DNA from: Streptomyces sp. F63
GTDB taxonomy: Bacteria; Actinomycetota; Actinomycetes; Streptomycetales; Streptomycetaceae
Direction: 5' to 3'
Assembly: GCF_018070345.1 (NCBI RefSeq)
Contig: NZ_JAGPXX010000007.1
Span: 62,001-126,000 of the forward strand
DNA length: 64,000 nucleotides
This document shows, piece after piece, positions 26,706-35,678 of this stretch (position 1 is the stretch's first letter; the number at the start of each line of letters is the position of its first letter). The position numbers were made by a program, and so were the translations under genes. A model generated the notes under the pieces. That model did not search any database and was not told the origin of the DNA. It saw only the letters and a list, made by a program, of their open reading frames with translations.

Positions 26706-27341
26706 TCAGCGGCGGATGAGGCCGAGGTCGGTGGCGGTGGCGACGGCGGCGGTACGCGAGTCGACGCCGAGTTTGGCGTAGACGCGGGCCAGATGGGACT
26801 TGACCGTTCCCTCGGTGAGGTGGAGCCGGTCCGCGATGGCCTGGTTGGACAGACCGTCGGCGACGAGGGCGAGGACTTCGGTCTCACGCCGGGTCGGGGC
26901 GGCGCCCGGCGCGCGCAGCCGGTTCATCAGCCGGTCGGCGACCGTGGGCGCCAGCGTGGTGCGTCCGGCGGCCGCGGTGCGTACGGCGGCGGCCAGGTCC
27001 TCGGGCGGGGCGTCCTTGAGGAGGTAGCCGGTGGCGCCGGCCTCGATGGCGGGCAGCACGTCGGCGTCGGAGTCGTACGTGGTGACGACCAGCACGCGGG
27101 GGGCTCCCGGCCGGGCGGTGATCCGGGCGGTGGCTTCGGCGCCGCCCATGCCGTTGCCGAACTGCAGATCCATCAGCACGACGTCGATGCCGCCCTCGGC
27201 GGCGCGGGCGACGGCGTCCTCGGCGGTGGCGGCCTCGGCCGTGACGACGAGGCCGGGTTCGGTTTCCAGCACGGCGCGCAGCCCGGCCCGTACGACGGGG
27301 TGGTCGTCGGCCAGGAGCAGGCGGACGGGGGTCTCGGTCAC
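26706..27341 (-). CDS. NarL/LuxR-type response regulator
   Basis: A 211-residue response regulator. The receiver domain covers residues 5-120 with the phosphorylated Asp58 in VVLMDLQFG and the acidic pair in LLADDHP. The C-terminal LuxR helix-turn-helix (about 145-205) contains TRRETEVLALVADGLSNQAI and EGTVKSHLARVYAKLGV. The GTG at 27341 overlaps the kinase stop (GTGA). With the kinase it probably controls the divergent ABC exporter. Confidence 0.93.
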   Translation of the reverse strand: MTETPVRLLLADDHPVVRAGLRAVLETEPGLVVTAEAATAEDAVARAAEGGIDVVLMDLQFGNGMGGAEATARITARPGAPRVLVVTTYDSDADVLPAIEAGATGYLLKDAPPEDLAAAVRTAAAGRTTLAPTVADRLMNRLRAPGAAPTRRETEVLALVADGLSNQAIADRLHLTEGTVKSHLARVYAKLGVDSRTAAVATATDLGLIRR

Positions 27342-28558
27342 GGGCGGGCCTCGGTCTCGGTCTCGGCCGGTGGGGTGAGGGGCACCCGTGCGGCCAGGGC
27401 GGTGCCGCGGCCGGGGGCGGATTCGACGGTGAGGGTGCCTCCGAGGGCCTGGGCGCGAGCGCGCATGGCGGCCAGCCCGAACCCGCCGGCCCCGGGGTCG
27501 GGGGCGACCGGACGGGCGGGGTCGAAGCCGCGTCCGTCGTCGACGATGTCGAGGACGACGTGATCGCCGAGGTAGCCGAGGGTGACGTCGGCGGTGGTGG
27601 CCTCGGCGTGCTGGACGGTGTTGGCCAGGGCGGACTGCGCGATGCGCAGCAGCGCCACCTCGTGCGCGGTGGCGAGCGGGGCGGGGGCGCCGGTGAGGTG
27701 GAAGCGCGCGGTGAGCCGGTGCCGGGCGGATGTGGTGGCGCACAGACGTTCCAGGGCTTCGGCCAGGGTGGTGCCTTCCAGCGTGGGCGGAGTGAGGGCG
27801 GCGACGAAGCGGCGGGCCTCGGCGAGGCTGTCGACGGCTGCTTGCCGCGCCTGGCCGACGTGGCGGGCGGCGTTCCGCGGCTCCTGGGGCAGGGCGCGTT
27901 CGGCGGCGCGCAGCAGCAACTGGATGCTGGAGAGGCCCTGCGCGAGGGTGTCGTGAATCTCGCGGGCCAGGCGGTCGCGTTCGGCCAGCACGCCGGCGGT
28001 GTGCTGGGCGGCGGCCAGGTCGGTGCGGGTGGCGGTGAGCTCCTCGATCAGTCCGCGGCGGTGTTCGCTCTCCCGGTACAGAGCCTGATATCCCCACACC
28101 ACCGCGACGGCCACAGCGGCGCCGAGCGCCGGGCCGATGGCCATGGCGGGGCTGAAGGAGCGCTGGTGGGTGGCGAAGCCCGCGACGGCCGCGGCGGCCG
28201 TGACGGTCACGGCCGCCAGTCCGGCACGGCGGGACAGCAGGTGCAGCTGGAGGAAGTACAGCGGGAAGGCCACCCACACGGCGTCGGGGGACAGGGCGAG
28301 CAGCACCAGCCACACCACGCCCACGGCGGCCAGCCAGAGTGCGGCGGCCCGCCGCGAGCGGCGTACGCGCGGCAGTACGGGCCCAGCCGCGTACACCAGG
28401 CCGCATGCGCCCGCCGCGGTGACGATCCACCCGGCGTGCGGCCGGTCGCCGGTCAGGGCCCGGCCGGCAGCCAGGGCGAGCAGGCCGATGATCAGCAGAT
28501 GCAGGGACCAGGCCAGGGCCCGGGTGGTCGGGGTCAGCGCGGGGGCAACGGTGTTCAC
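27338..28558 (-). CDS. Sensor histidine kinase, NarL-cognate type
   Basis: A 406-residue membrane kinase. Five or six hydrophobic segments fill residues 14-160, with almost no extracellular loop, so it may sense within the membrane. The HisKA_3 phosphoacceptor is His202 in LAREIHDTLAQGLSSIQ, the ATPase N box ANTVQHAEA and the G boxes DDGRGFDP and GGFGLAAMRARA follow. The GTG start at 28558 has only a weak GGTAAG site. It lies divergent from an ABC exporter, the layout seen for drug- or peptide-sensing systems. Confidence 0.9.
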   Translation of the reverse strand: MNTVAPALTPTTRALAWSLHLLIIGLLALAAGRALTGDRPHAGWIVTAAGACGLVYAAGPVLPRVRRSRRAAALWLAAVGVVWLVLLALSPDAVWVAFPLYFLQLHLLSRRAGLAAVTVTAAAAVAGFATHQRSFSPAMAIGPALGAAVAVAVVWGYQALYRESEHRRGLIEELTATRTDLAAAQHTAGVLAERDRLAREIHDTLAQGLSSIQLLLRAAERALPQEPRNAARHVGQARQAAVDSLAEARRFVAALTPPTLEGTTLAEALERLCATTSARHRLTARFHLTGAPAPLATAHEVALLRIAQSALANTVQHAEATTADVTLGYLGDHVVLDIVDDGRGFDPARPVAPDPGAGGFGLAAMRARAQALGGTLTVESAPGRGTALAARVPLTPPAETETEARP

Positions 28559-28730
28559 AGTGCTTACCAGGCTACGGAGGCCGGCGCCCCGGGGCCTCCA
28601 TCGAAAGTGAGAACCCGTGTGCCGTCTTCCGGCCCGCGAAGTGCCGTCCTGCGCCGGACGCGCACACGGGGGTCCGGCCGCGATGGTGGAGCCACACCGC
28701 TTCCGCCGCCGGAAAGGACAGCCCACGGCC

Positions 28731-29819
28731 GTGTTCGTCGCCTGGAGAGACCTCAAGTTCGCCAAGGGGCGCTTCGCCCTGATGGGAACCGTCATCGTAC
28801 TGATCACCCTGCTGGTCGGACTGCTGTCCGGGCTGACGGCCGGACTGGGCCGGCAGAACATCTCCGCGATCACGGGACTGCCCGCCGACAAGATCGCGTT
28901 CCAGGCCCCCGGTGACGGCCGGGACCTGTCGTACTCCGACTCCACCGTCAGCGAGCGGCAGTGGCGGCAGTGGTCCGGGGCGCCCGGCGTCGAGAGCGCC
29001 GAACCGCTGGGGATCACCACGACGAGGGCCACCGCCGGGGACCGGAGCACCGGGGTCTCGGCCTTCGGCGTCGAGCCCGGCTCCCGCCTCGCCCCGGACG
29101 GCGACAAGATCAGCGACAGCGCGGTGGTGCTGTCCACGGCGGCCGCCGAGGATCTCGGCGTGAAGCCCGGCGACTTCCTGACCCTGGCGGGCCGGCGGTT
29201 GACGGTGGCCGCCGTCCAGGGCGACGCCCACTTCAGCCACACTCCGGTCGTCTGGACCAGCCTGCACATCTGGCGGAAGACCGCGCCGCCCACCGGCAGC
29301 GGCCAGGGCCCGACCGCCACCGTCATCGCCCTGAACACCACCTCCGGGGCCGATACGGACGCCACCGACCAGCAGGCCGGCACCAGGACGGTCTCCATCG
29401 GCGACTCGCTGTCCGCGATCGGCTCCTACACCTCCGAGAACGGCTCCCTGCAGCTGATGCGCGGCTTCCTGTTCGCCATCTCCGCCCTCGTCATCGGGGC
29501 CTTCTTCACCGTCTGGACCATCCAGCGCAGCGGCGACGTCGCCGTCCTCAAGGCCCTGGGCGCCTCCACCACCACCCTCCTCAAGGACGCCCTCGGCCAG
29601 GCCGTCGTCCTGCTCGCCGGCGGCACCCTGCTCGGCACCGGCATCGCCGCCGCCGTGGGAGCGCTCGTGGCCGGCTCCGCCGTGCCGTTCCTCCTCACGC
29701 CCACCACCGTCCTGCTCCCGGCCGCCGTGATGATCCTCCTCGGCGCCCTCGGAGCCGCCCTGTCCATCCGCCGCATCACCTCCGTCGACCCGCTGACCGC
29801 CCTGGGGAGCGCCCGATGA
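28731..29819 (+). CDS. ABC transporter permease, FtsX/MacB type
   Basis: A 362-residue permease starting MFVAWRDLKFAKGRFALMG at GTG. One membrane segment near residues 17-40 precedes a large extracytoplasmic domain (about 45-235), and three segments follow (about 240-350), the topology of FtsX/MacB-like permeases. Upstream in-frame ATG at 28683 and the far start at 28617 are possible, but homologues begin at MFVAW. Its stop overlaps the ATPase start (ATGA). It probably exports or displaces a membrane-acting compound under the adjacent two-component system. Confidence 0.88.
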   Translation: MFVAWRDLKFAKGRFALMGTVIVLITLLVGLLSGLTAGLGRQNISAITGLPADKIAFQAPGDGRDLSYSDSTVSERQWRQWSGAPGVESAEPLGITTTRATAGDRSTGVSAFGVEPGSRLAPDGDKISDSAVVLSTAAAEDLGVKPGDFLTLAGRRLTVAAVQGDAHFSHTPVVWTSLHIWRKTAPPTGSGQGPTATVIALNTTSGADTDATDQQAGTRTVSIGDSLSAIGSYTSENGSLQLMRGFLFAISALVIGAFFTVWTIQRSGDVAVLKALGASTTTLLKDALGQAVVLLAGGTLLGTGIAAAVGALVAGSAVPFLLTPTTVLLPAAVMILLGALGAALSIRRITSVDPLTALGSAR

Positions 29820-30499
29820 GCCTGAACCTGACCGGCGTCACCCTCACCTACCCCGACGGCGACACCCGCCTGACCGCCCTCGACCGGGTCGGTCTCGATG
29901 TGCCCAAAGGCAGCCTGACCGCCGTCGTCGGACCCTCCGGCTCCGGAAAGTCCAGCCTGCTGGCCGTCGCCGCCACCCTCACCGCCCCCGACACCGGCAC
30001 CGTCACGGTCGACGGCACGCCCACCACCGGCATGACCCGGGGCGAACTGACCGAACTGCGCCGCCACAAGATCGGCATCGTCTTCCAGCAGCCCAACCTG
30101 CTGCCCTCCCTCACGGCCGCCGAACAGCTCCAGGTCATGGCTCAGATCGACGGCCGCAAGCCCCGCGCCGCCCGGAACCGGGCGATGGAACTCATCGACG
30201 CCGTCGGCCTGACCGGCCAGGCCGGCCGCCGCCCCCACCAGCTCTCCGGCGGCCAGCGCCAGCGCGTCAACATCGCCCGCGCCCTGATGAACGACCCCGT
30301 CGTCCTCCTCGTCGACGAACCCACCAGCGCCCTCGACCACGAGCGCGGCGCCGCCGTCATCGACCTCATCACCCGTCTCACCCGCCGGCAGGGCACCGCC
30401 ACCGTCCTGGTCACCCACGACCGCACCCACCTCACCGCCGCCGACCGGATCGCCGAGGTCCGTGACGGGCGCCTGCGCCTCCCCGCCACACTCCGCTGA
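29816..30499 (+). CDS. ABC transporter ATP-binding protein (LolD/MacB type)
   Basis: A 227-residue ATPase. Walker A is GPSGSGKS at residues 39-46, the Q-loop FQQPNLLPSLTA, the signature LSGGQRQRVNIARAL and Walker B VVLLVDEPTSALD. The layout matches the MacB/LolD group that works with FtsX-like permeases. It is coupled by a four-base overlap to the permease. Confidence 0.93.
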   Translation: MSLNLTGVTLTYPDGDTRLTALDRVGLDVPKGSLTAVVGPSGSGKSSLLAVAATLTAPDTGTVTVDGTPTTGMTRGELTELRRHKIGIVFQQPNLLPSLTAAEQLQVMAQIDGRKPRAARNRAMELIDAVGLTGQAGRRPHQLSGGQRQRVNIARALMNDPVVLLVDEPTSALDHERGAAVIDLITRLTRRQGTATVLVTHDRTHLTAADRIAEVRDGRLRLPATLR

Positions 30500-30669
30500 C
30501 CGGCCGCTGCCGGCCGACCGGGTTCCGGCCTCGGGCGCGGTAGGTCCGGGAAGTGCGGCCGCGGCGCTCCTGCTCGTCGAGCGCCGCCGGCCCGATGACA
30601 TCCGGCACCCGTGGCAGGCGCGACCGACGACGACGTCGTCACCCTGCTCCCTGCGCAACGTCGCCGCTA

Positions 30670-31308
30670 CTACGCCGAGCCGGGCACGGCTCCGGAGTCC
30701 GGCGATGGCTCAAGAGCAGGCGACGACGCCTCCATGCCGGCTCCGGGCATATCGCCGCCTGGGCGACGGCAGACTCCGCACGCGATCCCGGGAAAGACAT
30801 GACCCGGCACCAAGGCGTCAAGCACGGCTGGCAGCTGTGGCGGCTCAACAGGGTCGGGCAACGAGCTCAGATCCCACCACGCGATCCAGGCGTGCGCGCC
30901 CAGACTGGCCTGTTCACCGGGCAGCAGGCCGGTCCTGCTGAGCGCTGGCCGCTCATCGGCGAATTGAGCGACGAAGAAACGCTCCGTCCCGATGTACCGC
31001 TTGCGGTTCCACTGCACATCGCGGTTCACCGGTACCGACCGGTCAAGGACCGCGGCCGGATCGAGTCCGGTCTCCTCGGCCAACTCGCGTCGTGCCGCCA
31101 CCAGAGGCGTTTCGCCGGGCTCGATGCCGCCACCGGGCGGCTCCCAGAGCCACGCCCCGGTGAATGGATCACGCCAGTGCAGAAGGAGCAGGCGATGGGC
31201 AGCGTCCAGGCAGATGACCCGGGCGGCAGGCCGGCACGTTGTCTCCACGCCCTGACGGTATGCCGTTCCCGAAATGCAGATCAAGAGCTGAGCGGTGTTG
31301 CTGGACAT
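30670..31308 (-). CDS. Nudix hydrolase
   Basis: About 212 residues. The Nudix box is complete: GGIEPGETPLVAARRELAEE followed by TGL, with the metal-binding REL.EE core, so it should hydrolyse a nucleoside-diphosphate-linked substrate. The start is uncertain: ATG at 31308, an in-frame start at 31332, or a GTG at 31248 (METTCRPAARVICLD), which would fit the domain more closely. The last 35 residues are low in conserved features and may be a spurious extension. Confidence 0.8.
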   Translation of the reverse strand: MSSNTAQLLICISGTAYRQGVETTCRPAARVICLDAAHRLLLLHWRDPFTGAWLWEPPGGGIEPGETPLVAARRELAEETGLDPAAVLDRSVPVNRDVQWNRKRYIGTERFFVAQFADERPALSRTGLLPGEQASLGAHAWIAWWDLSSLPDPVEPPQLPAVLDALVPGHVFPGIACGVCRRPGGDMPGAGMEASSPALEPSPDSGAVPGSA

Positions 31309-31420
31309 CCCCAAGACGGCCTGGGGCGGCAAGCAAGCACTGCCGGGTTGTGTGTGAGTCGAGCGCTGAAGCAGGCCAACGACATGGCCGACGTCCTCGC
31401 CGACCGGCCCGGTGGCGGCC

Positions 31421-31660
31421 TCAGCTCAGCGACGCGGTGAAGGCCGCCCAGGCGGTGGGGGCGATCGTCAGCGTCGGGCCGCTCCGGTGCTTGGAGTCCC
31501 GGATGTGGACGGCGCTGGGGCCGGTGGCGCCCTCGGAGCAGGCGTTGTCCTGTGCCGGAGTGAGCATGGATCTCCCCCCGGAGTAAGCGACCTCCAGGCA
31601 GTCGCCCCCCTCGTCGCCGCTGTAGCTGGACTTGAACCAGGTCGTCGGTGCGTCGTTCAT
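31421..31660 (-). CDS. DUF397 domain protein
   Basis: A 79-residue protein starting MNDAPTTWFKSSYSGDEGGDCLEVA, the DUF397 signature. It carries an insert (MLTPAQDNACSEGAT) between the first strand and VHIRDSKHRSGPTLT that is absent from the first DUF397 protein in this window. The ATG overlaps the stop of the XRE gene by four bases, so it is its coupled partner. Confidence 0.88.
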   Translation of the reverse strand: MNDAPTTWFKSSYSGDEGGDCLEVAYSGGRSMLTPAQDNACSEGATGPSAVHIRDSKHRSGPTLTIAPTAWAAFTASLS

Positions 31661-32481
31661 CGCTCTCCCAGCAGCCGGTCCAACAGCCCTGTGGATTCAT
31701 CCGGATTGAGGGCCTGGGACCGCAGCATCGCATACTTCCGGTTGAGGATGGACACCTCGTCCAAGTCGGTGATCAGCTGGCTGCCACGCTGTGTTTCGGT
31801 ATAGGCCACGTGCTGATGTTCAGGGGTCTCCAGCAGGACGAACGGGCCGTTCAGGCCGGCGTGGCCGGTGCGTCCGAGCGGCATGATCTGGAGAGAGACA
31901 TCGGGGGAGTCCGACGCATCGCGCAGACACCGGAGCTGTTCCGCGTACACGTCCTCGCCGCCCAGCCGGTCCAGCAGCACGGGCTCCCAGATGACGAAGC
32001 TCAGCGTGGGCGCGGGCTCCCGGTGAAGACTCTGCCGGCGTGCCATGCGGGCTGACACCTGGTCTTCGATCTGCTGCTCGCTGTAAGAGGGAACCCGGCT
32101 GCGGAAAACCGCTCGTGCGTAGCGTTCGGTCTGCAACTGCCCCGGCAGGACCTGGTTCTGGTAGGAGGACAGCGCGATCGCTTCCCGCTCCAGATCGACG
32201 AACTCCTCCGCCCAGGCCGGGATCCGGTCCACCTCCGGCATGTTGTCGACGGCGACCGACAGCGCGCCCTTGGTGTCGAGGTATTCGTCGAAACGCTGGG
32301 CGAGGTCGGGCTTGAGAGGGCGGCGGCCCTGCTCGACGGAGGCGACGGTCTCCTCGGCGAGGTTGAGCCGCGCCGCCAGCTCCCGCTGGGTGAGGCCCGC
32401 GGCTTCGCGGAAACAGGCGAGCTGCCTGCCGACCAGCCGCAGGGCCGAGGCGTTCTTCCGGTGCCGTTTCACGGTGCGCAT
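31657..32481 (-). CDS. XRE-family regulator with DUF5753 domain
   Basis: A 274-residue regulator of the same type as the one at 1932-2786 but not a close copy. The helix-turn-helix spans about residues 15-70 (LACFREAAGLTQRELAARLN ... VASVEQGRRPLKPD). DUF5753 follows (AWAEEFVDLEREAIALSSYQ, GQLQTERYARAVFRSR). ATG at 32481 is taken as the start, with GGGGAG 11 bases upstream. It is divergent from a small gene at 32584, a frequent neighbour of such pairs. Confidence 0.88.
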   Translation of the reverse strand: MRTVKRHRKNASALRLVGRQLACFREAAGLTQRELAARLNLAEETVASVEQGRRPLKPDLAQRFDEYLDTKGALSVAVDNMPEVDRIPAWAEEFVDLEREAIALSSYQNQVLPGQLQTERYARAVFRSRVPSYSEQQIEDQVSARMARRQSLHREPAPTLSFVIWEPVLLDRLGGEDVYAEQLRCLRDASDSPDVSLQIMPLGRTGHAGLNGPFVLLETPEHQHVAYTETQRGSQLITDLDEVSILNRKYAMLRSQALNPDESTGLLDRLLGER

Positions 32482-32583
32482 ATCCGAGCCAACTCCCCGT
32501 CCCTCGGCGTGCGTCACGCCCCGGCGCCCGTACACGGAATTCGTACGGGGCGACGCACTGCAAGAAGGGTGTCACGGACGGTG

Positions 32584-32823
32584 ATGATCGCCCGCATGGA
32601 ACAGCTGACTCAACACCCTTTTGAGCGACACCAGTTCGTCATGGACACGGACAGCGGCCGGATCGGCGAGGTCATGGACTTCCAGGACGGTCTGCTCCAG
32701 CTCCGCCCGCCCCGGGGCGGTGTGGAGTGGGACTGCCGGCCTGAGGCGGCGAGGGCCGCCGAACCCGGTGAGGAGCTGAGCGCCCGGGTCGCGCAGGCCA
32801 ACCACCGGCACCGGAGGTGGTGA
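32584..32823 (+). CDS. Small conserved-looking protein divergent from XRE gene
   Basis: About 79 residues, containing MEQLTQHPFERHQFVMDTDS and GRIGEVMDFQDGLLQLRPPR. The central part reads like a PRC-barrel or single beta-sandwich segment (GRIGEVMD...LQLRPP), and the end is basic. Start candidates are GTG 32581, ATG 32584 and ATG 32596. Proteins of this kind often face XRE/DUF397 pairs in Streptomyces. Function is unknown. Confidence 0.7.
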   Translation: MIARMEQLTQHPFERHQFVMDTDSGRIGEVMDFQDGLLQLRPPRGGVEWDCRPEAARAAEPGEELSARVAQANHRHRRW

Positions 32824-33027
32824 CCGCCACCGTGGACCCGTCCCCGGCACGGTCGGCTGACCGCGGGGCCGGCCGCGCCCGGGCGTTCCGGCGCGCCGTC
32901 TGCCCGGGGCACGGGTCCGGTCGGGCCCGGGCCGGGTCCTGCCTGTGGCCCCGCGTACAGAAACGGTCGCCTGCGGACCCGGCTCACCGGCCGGGCCGGC
33001 ACCCGGCCGGGCCCGCGGGCGGCCGGG

Positions 33028-33936
33028 TCACAGCTCCGCGAGCAGTTCCGCCTTCTTCGAGGTGAACTCGTCGTCCGTGAGCAGACCTGCGTCGTGCAGG
33101 GCGCCGAGGTGGCGGATGCGGTCGGCGACGTCCGCCGGGTCGGGGCGGGCCTGCGCCGGGGCCTCGGCGGTGAGGACGGGAACGGGGGAGCGGCGCCCCG
33201 GGCGGCCGGGGCAGGCGGCGGTGGCCGGTTCGGCGGCCTTGACGGCCTCCAGCACCGAGGCCGCGAACGGCAGGGACTCGTGGACGAGTCCGTAGCCGAG
33301 TCCGAAGACCACCGCCGCCGGGTCCTGGTCGGCGTCGCCCGGCGCCGCGTTCTCCGTGCCCCGGCGCAGCAGCCGCAGGTGGCCGTCGAAAACCTCGGGG
33401 GAGCGCCATTCGACGCCCTCCAGCTCGCCCACCGGGAAGGTCTGGTCCCCGGCCTTCCACTTGGCGGAGGAGGCGCCGGTCCAGAACCAGCGGAAGGTGA
33501 CGTTCCGGCCGTCGAAGGCGGCCTTGCCGTCGTACGCCTTGAAGCTGAGCGGCGGCGGAGGGGCAGCGACCAGATGGCAGGAGGCGGGGTCGGCGGCGTC
33601 CGGGCCGAGCGCGGAGCGCAGTTCGTCCGCGTAGTACTCGGCGAGCAGTTCGCGCTCGGCGGGCAGGACGAGCCGGTAGGGGTCCGAGCCCTCCTTGAGC
33701 TGTCCGCCCGCCACGTCCATCAGCGGGTCGGCGCCCGGCCGGGGCACGGCCCGCAGCACTATCGTTCCCTTTCTGCCGGGAGCGAGCTCCACGGCGGACA
33801 GCGCCTCGTACGGGACGCGTCGCTCGCCGAGCACGTGGAAGAGTCTCGGCGTGCGGATCCCCCGTTCGAAGCGGATGAGCACGGAGTCCGTGTCGAACTC
33901 CCAGACGGTGTGAAAACCGGCCAGCACATCACCCAT
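33028..33936 (-). CDS. DUF4429 protein with C-terminal SHOCT motif
   Basis: A 302-residue cytoplasmic protein starting MGDVLAGFHTVWEFDTDSV. Two similar halves (residues 1-110 and 120-225) fit the tandem PH-like DUF4429 domains: a VLIRFERGI..., ...PYEALSAVEL, and again VTFRWFW..., ...FPVGELEGVEW. The last 35 residues (IRHLGALHDAGLLTDDEFTS) form a SHOCT module, a short oligomerisation motif. An in-frame ATG three codons upstream is an alternative start. The biological role is unknown. Confidence 0.82.
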   Translation of the reverse strand: MGDVLAGFHTVWEFDTDSVLIRFERGIRTPRLFHVLGERRVPYEALSAVELAPGRKGTIVLRAVPRPGADPLMDVAGGQLKEGSDPYRLVLPAERELLAEYYADELRSALGPDAADPASCHLVAAPPPPLSFKAYDGKAAFDGRNVTFRWFWTGASSAKWKAGDQTFPVGELEGVEWRSPEVFDGHLRLLRRGTENAAPGDADQDPAAVVFGLGYGLVHESLPFAASVLEAVKAAEPATAACPGRPGRRSPVPVLTAEAPAQARPDPADVADRIRHLGALHDAGLLTDDEFTSKKAELLAEL

Positions 33937-33992
33937 ACGGCTCATCGTATGCGGCGCCGGACCGCCCGTCCCCCCTCCGTGCCCTGCGCGCG

Positions 33993-35231
33993 TCACAGCG
34001 CCCGGTGCCCGGGGCCGGCGGGCCGCCCGCAGCCCGTCCCGCCGGACGGGCAGCTCACGGCGGCGAGGTCGCCCACGCCGACCCGGGCGAAGTTCTCCAG
34101 GCTGGCGGTGCCCGGGACGAAGTAGCCGGCGTGCCCGGTGGCCCCCGCGGCGGAGAGCAGCCGGGCGCCGAACGCCGGGGAGACCGGGTCCACGCCGTGG
34201 CCGAGCGCGCCGAACTCCAGGTTCGGCACGTCCTCGATCCAGTCGTCGGCGTCTCGGGTGGCCCAGATCCGGGCCCGTCCGCCGAGGTCCGCGACCCGCT
34301 CGGCCCGCATCCCGGGGCTGCCCGCGACCGCTATGTCGGTGACCCGGGAGGGCAGCGAACGGGCGGCGACACCGCAGACCACGGAGCCGTAGCTGTGGCA
34401 GAACAGGGCGACGCTCGACGTTCCGGGCAGTGCCCGGACCAGCGACCGCAGGGTGACGGCGCCGGCCGCGGCGAGCCGGCCCGCGGCGGCGTCCATGCCG
34501 ATGCCCGCGGGGCTGGTGTAGTCGGCCCAGGCGATGACGGCGGTACGGACCCGGGGCGCGGCCGCCCGCTCGGCGCGGTGCAGCGCCCGTGCCATGCCGG
34601 CCGGTGCCGCGTACGTCCGCCGGGTGCGCTCGAAGGTGAGCAGATCGGTGTCGACGCCGGGCACCACGATCGAGACCCGCTGGGCGGAGTCGAGGTCGCC
34701 GAAGACCTCCGCGACCCTGCCGGGGCCGGTGGGGTCGAAGGCGAGGATCTGCCGGTTTCCGTCCAGCAGCGAGCCGTAGCGGTGCATCCGGCGGGCCGCC
34801 TGCCGCCGGCCGAGCTCGGTGAGCCGGTCGTCGTGGAGCCGGGCCCGCTCGGTGCCGATCGCCTGCCGCAGCGCGGTGCGGTTGGCCCGGTAGCGCAGGG
34901 CCGCCGGGGCGCCGTTCAGGTTGCCGACGACCAGCGCGTGGCGCTGCGCGAGCCGCCGGCGCTGCTTCTCGCCGAGTGACCGGAAGAAGGCCCTGACGGC
35001 GGCCGGGGAGGCTTCGGGGCGGGGGAGTCTCCGCCCGTCGACCGTCGCGCGGTTCCAGGCGGCCTGCGCGGCGGCGCGGGCGCCCGGCTGCGGGCGGTGG
35101 GTGCGGATCGCGGTCCAGCCGGTGGTGGCCAGGAGCATCAGCACCAGGCCCAGGACGAGCGCCGCCCGCGAGGCGGGGGAGCCGCTGAACCAGGAGGTGG
35201 GGGAGGAGCCGAGCTCAGACAAGGAAGACAC
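33993..35231 (-). CDS. Membrane-anchored alpha/beta hydrolase (DUF1023 type)
   Basis: A 412-residue protein. A single hydrophobic segment at residues 22-41 anchors or exports it. The family's AA.AW...R......L...LG...QR...A..HA.VVGNLNGAP region precedes the hydrolase domain, whose nucleophile Ser280 sits in FCHSYGSVV, with the downstream acid and His regions in DWIEDVPN and TGHAGYFVPGTASLEN. This fits the actinobacterial DUF1023 hydrolases. The start GTG at 35231 has an acceptable purine stretch. The natural substrate is not known. Confidence 0.85.
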   Translation of the reverse strand: MSSLSELGSSPTSWFSGSPASRAALVLGLVLMLLATTGWTAIRTHRPQPGARAAAQAAWNRATVDGRRLPRPEASPAAVRAFFRSLGEKQRRRLAQRHALVVGNLNGAPAALRYRANRTALRQAIGTERARLHDDRLTELGRRQAARRMHRYGSLLDGNRQILAFDPTGPGRVAEVFGDLDSAQRVSIVVPGVDTDLLTFERTRRTYAAPAGMARALHRAERAAAPRVRTAVIAWADYTSPAGIGMDAAAGRLAAAGAVTLRSLVRALPGTSSVALFCHSYGSVVCGVAARSLPSRVTDIAVAGSPGMRAERVADLGGRARIWATRDADDWIEDVPNLEFGALGHGVDPVSPAFGARLLSAAGATGHAGYFVPGTASLENFARVGVGDLAAVSCPSGGTGCGRPAGPGHRAL

Positions 35232-35678
35232 TGCGCCACACCCTAGGAGACCGGCGCTGCCGAATCGTTATCCGGCGGGAGACCGTGAGTCATTTCACGT
35301 TTGAGGCCGGGCATAGCGGTCGCAAGGGATGACCGTGTCCCGGCGGACACGGGGGCCGATACCGGGTGAATGCCGAGGTGGGGGCCGCGATGGGCCGGGG
35401 CGGGGACGGGAGGAGGCGGCCCCGGTACGCGGGCGGACGCGGCGGACGCGCGGGCCGGAGCGCCCCCGGGGGCGTGGGCGCGGACGCCGGAGGGGACGGA
35501 GACCGCGGACCGTTGTCGCGGGCCCGGCGCGCGGCCGTGCGGCGGCCGGGCCCGGGCCGGCGCGGGCTGGTGTGCGGGCGGGCCCCGGGGAGCACGGGCC
35601 GTCGCCGCGGGCGCCCGCGTGCGGCAGGCGGCGCGCGGCGGACGGCGGCCCGGGGCCGGACCCCCGGCGCAGCCGGGA
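35232..35678. other. GC-rich intergenic region, hydrolase to TetR gene
   Basis: About 450 bases. The left 90 bases are less GC-rich and contain the hydrolase promoter. The rest is a run of CGG/GCC-rich sequence with long but arginine-rich open frames on both strands and no ribosome sites. I see no gene. Confidence 0.5.

Noticed and set aside
27338..29398. A 686-codon histidine kinase reaching into the ABC permease gene
   Set aside because: The extra N-terminal part is antisense to the permease; hydrophobic kinase sequence starts at the GTG at 28558.
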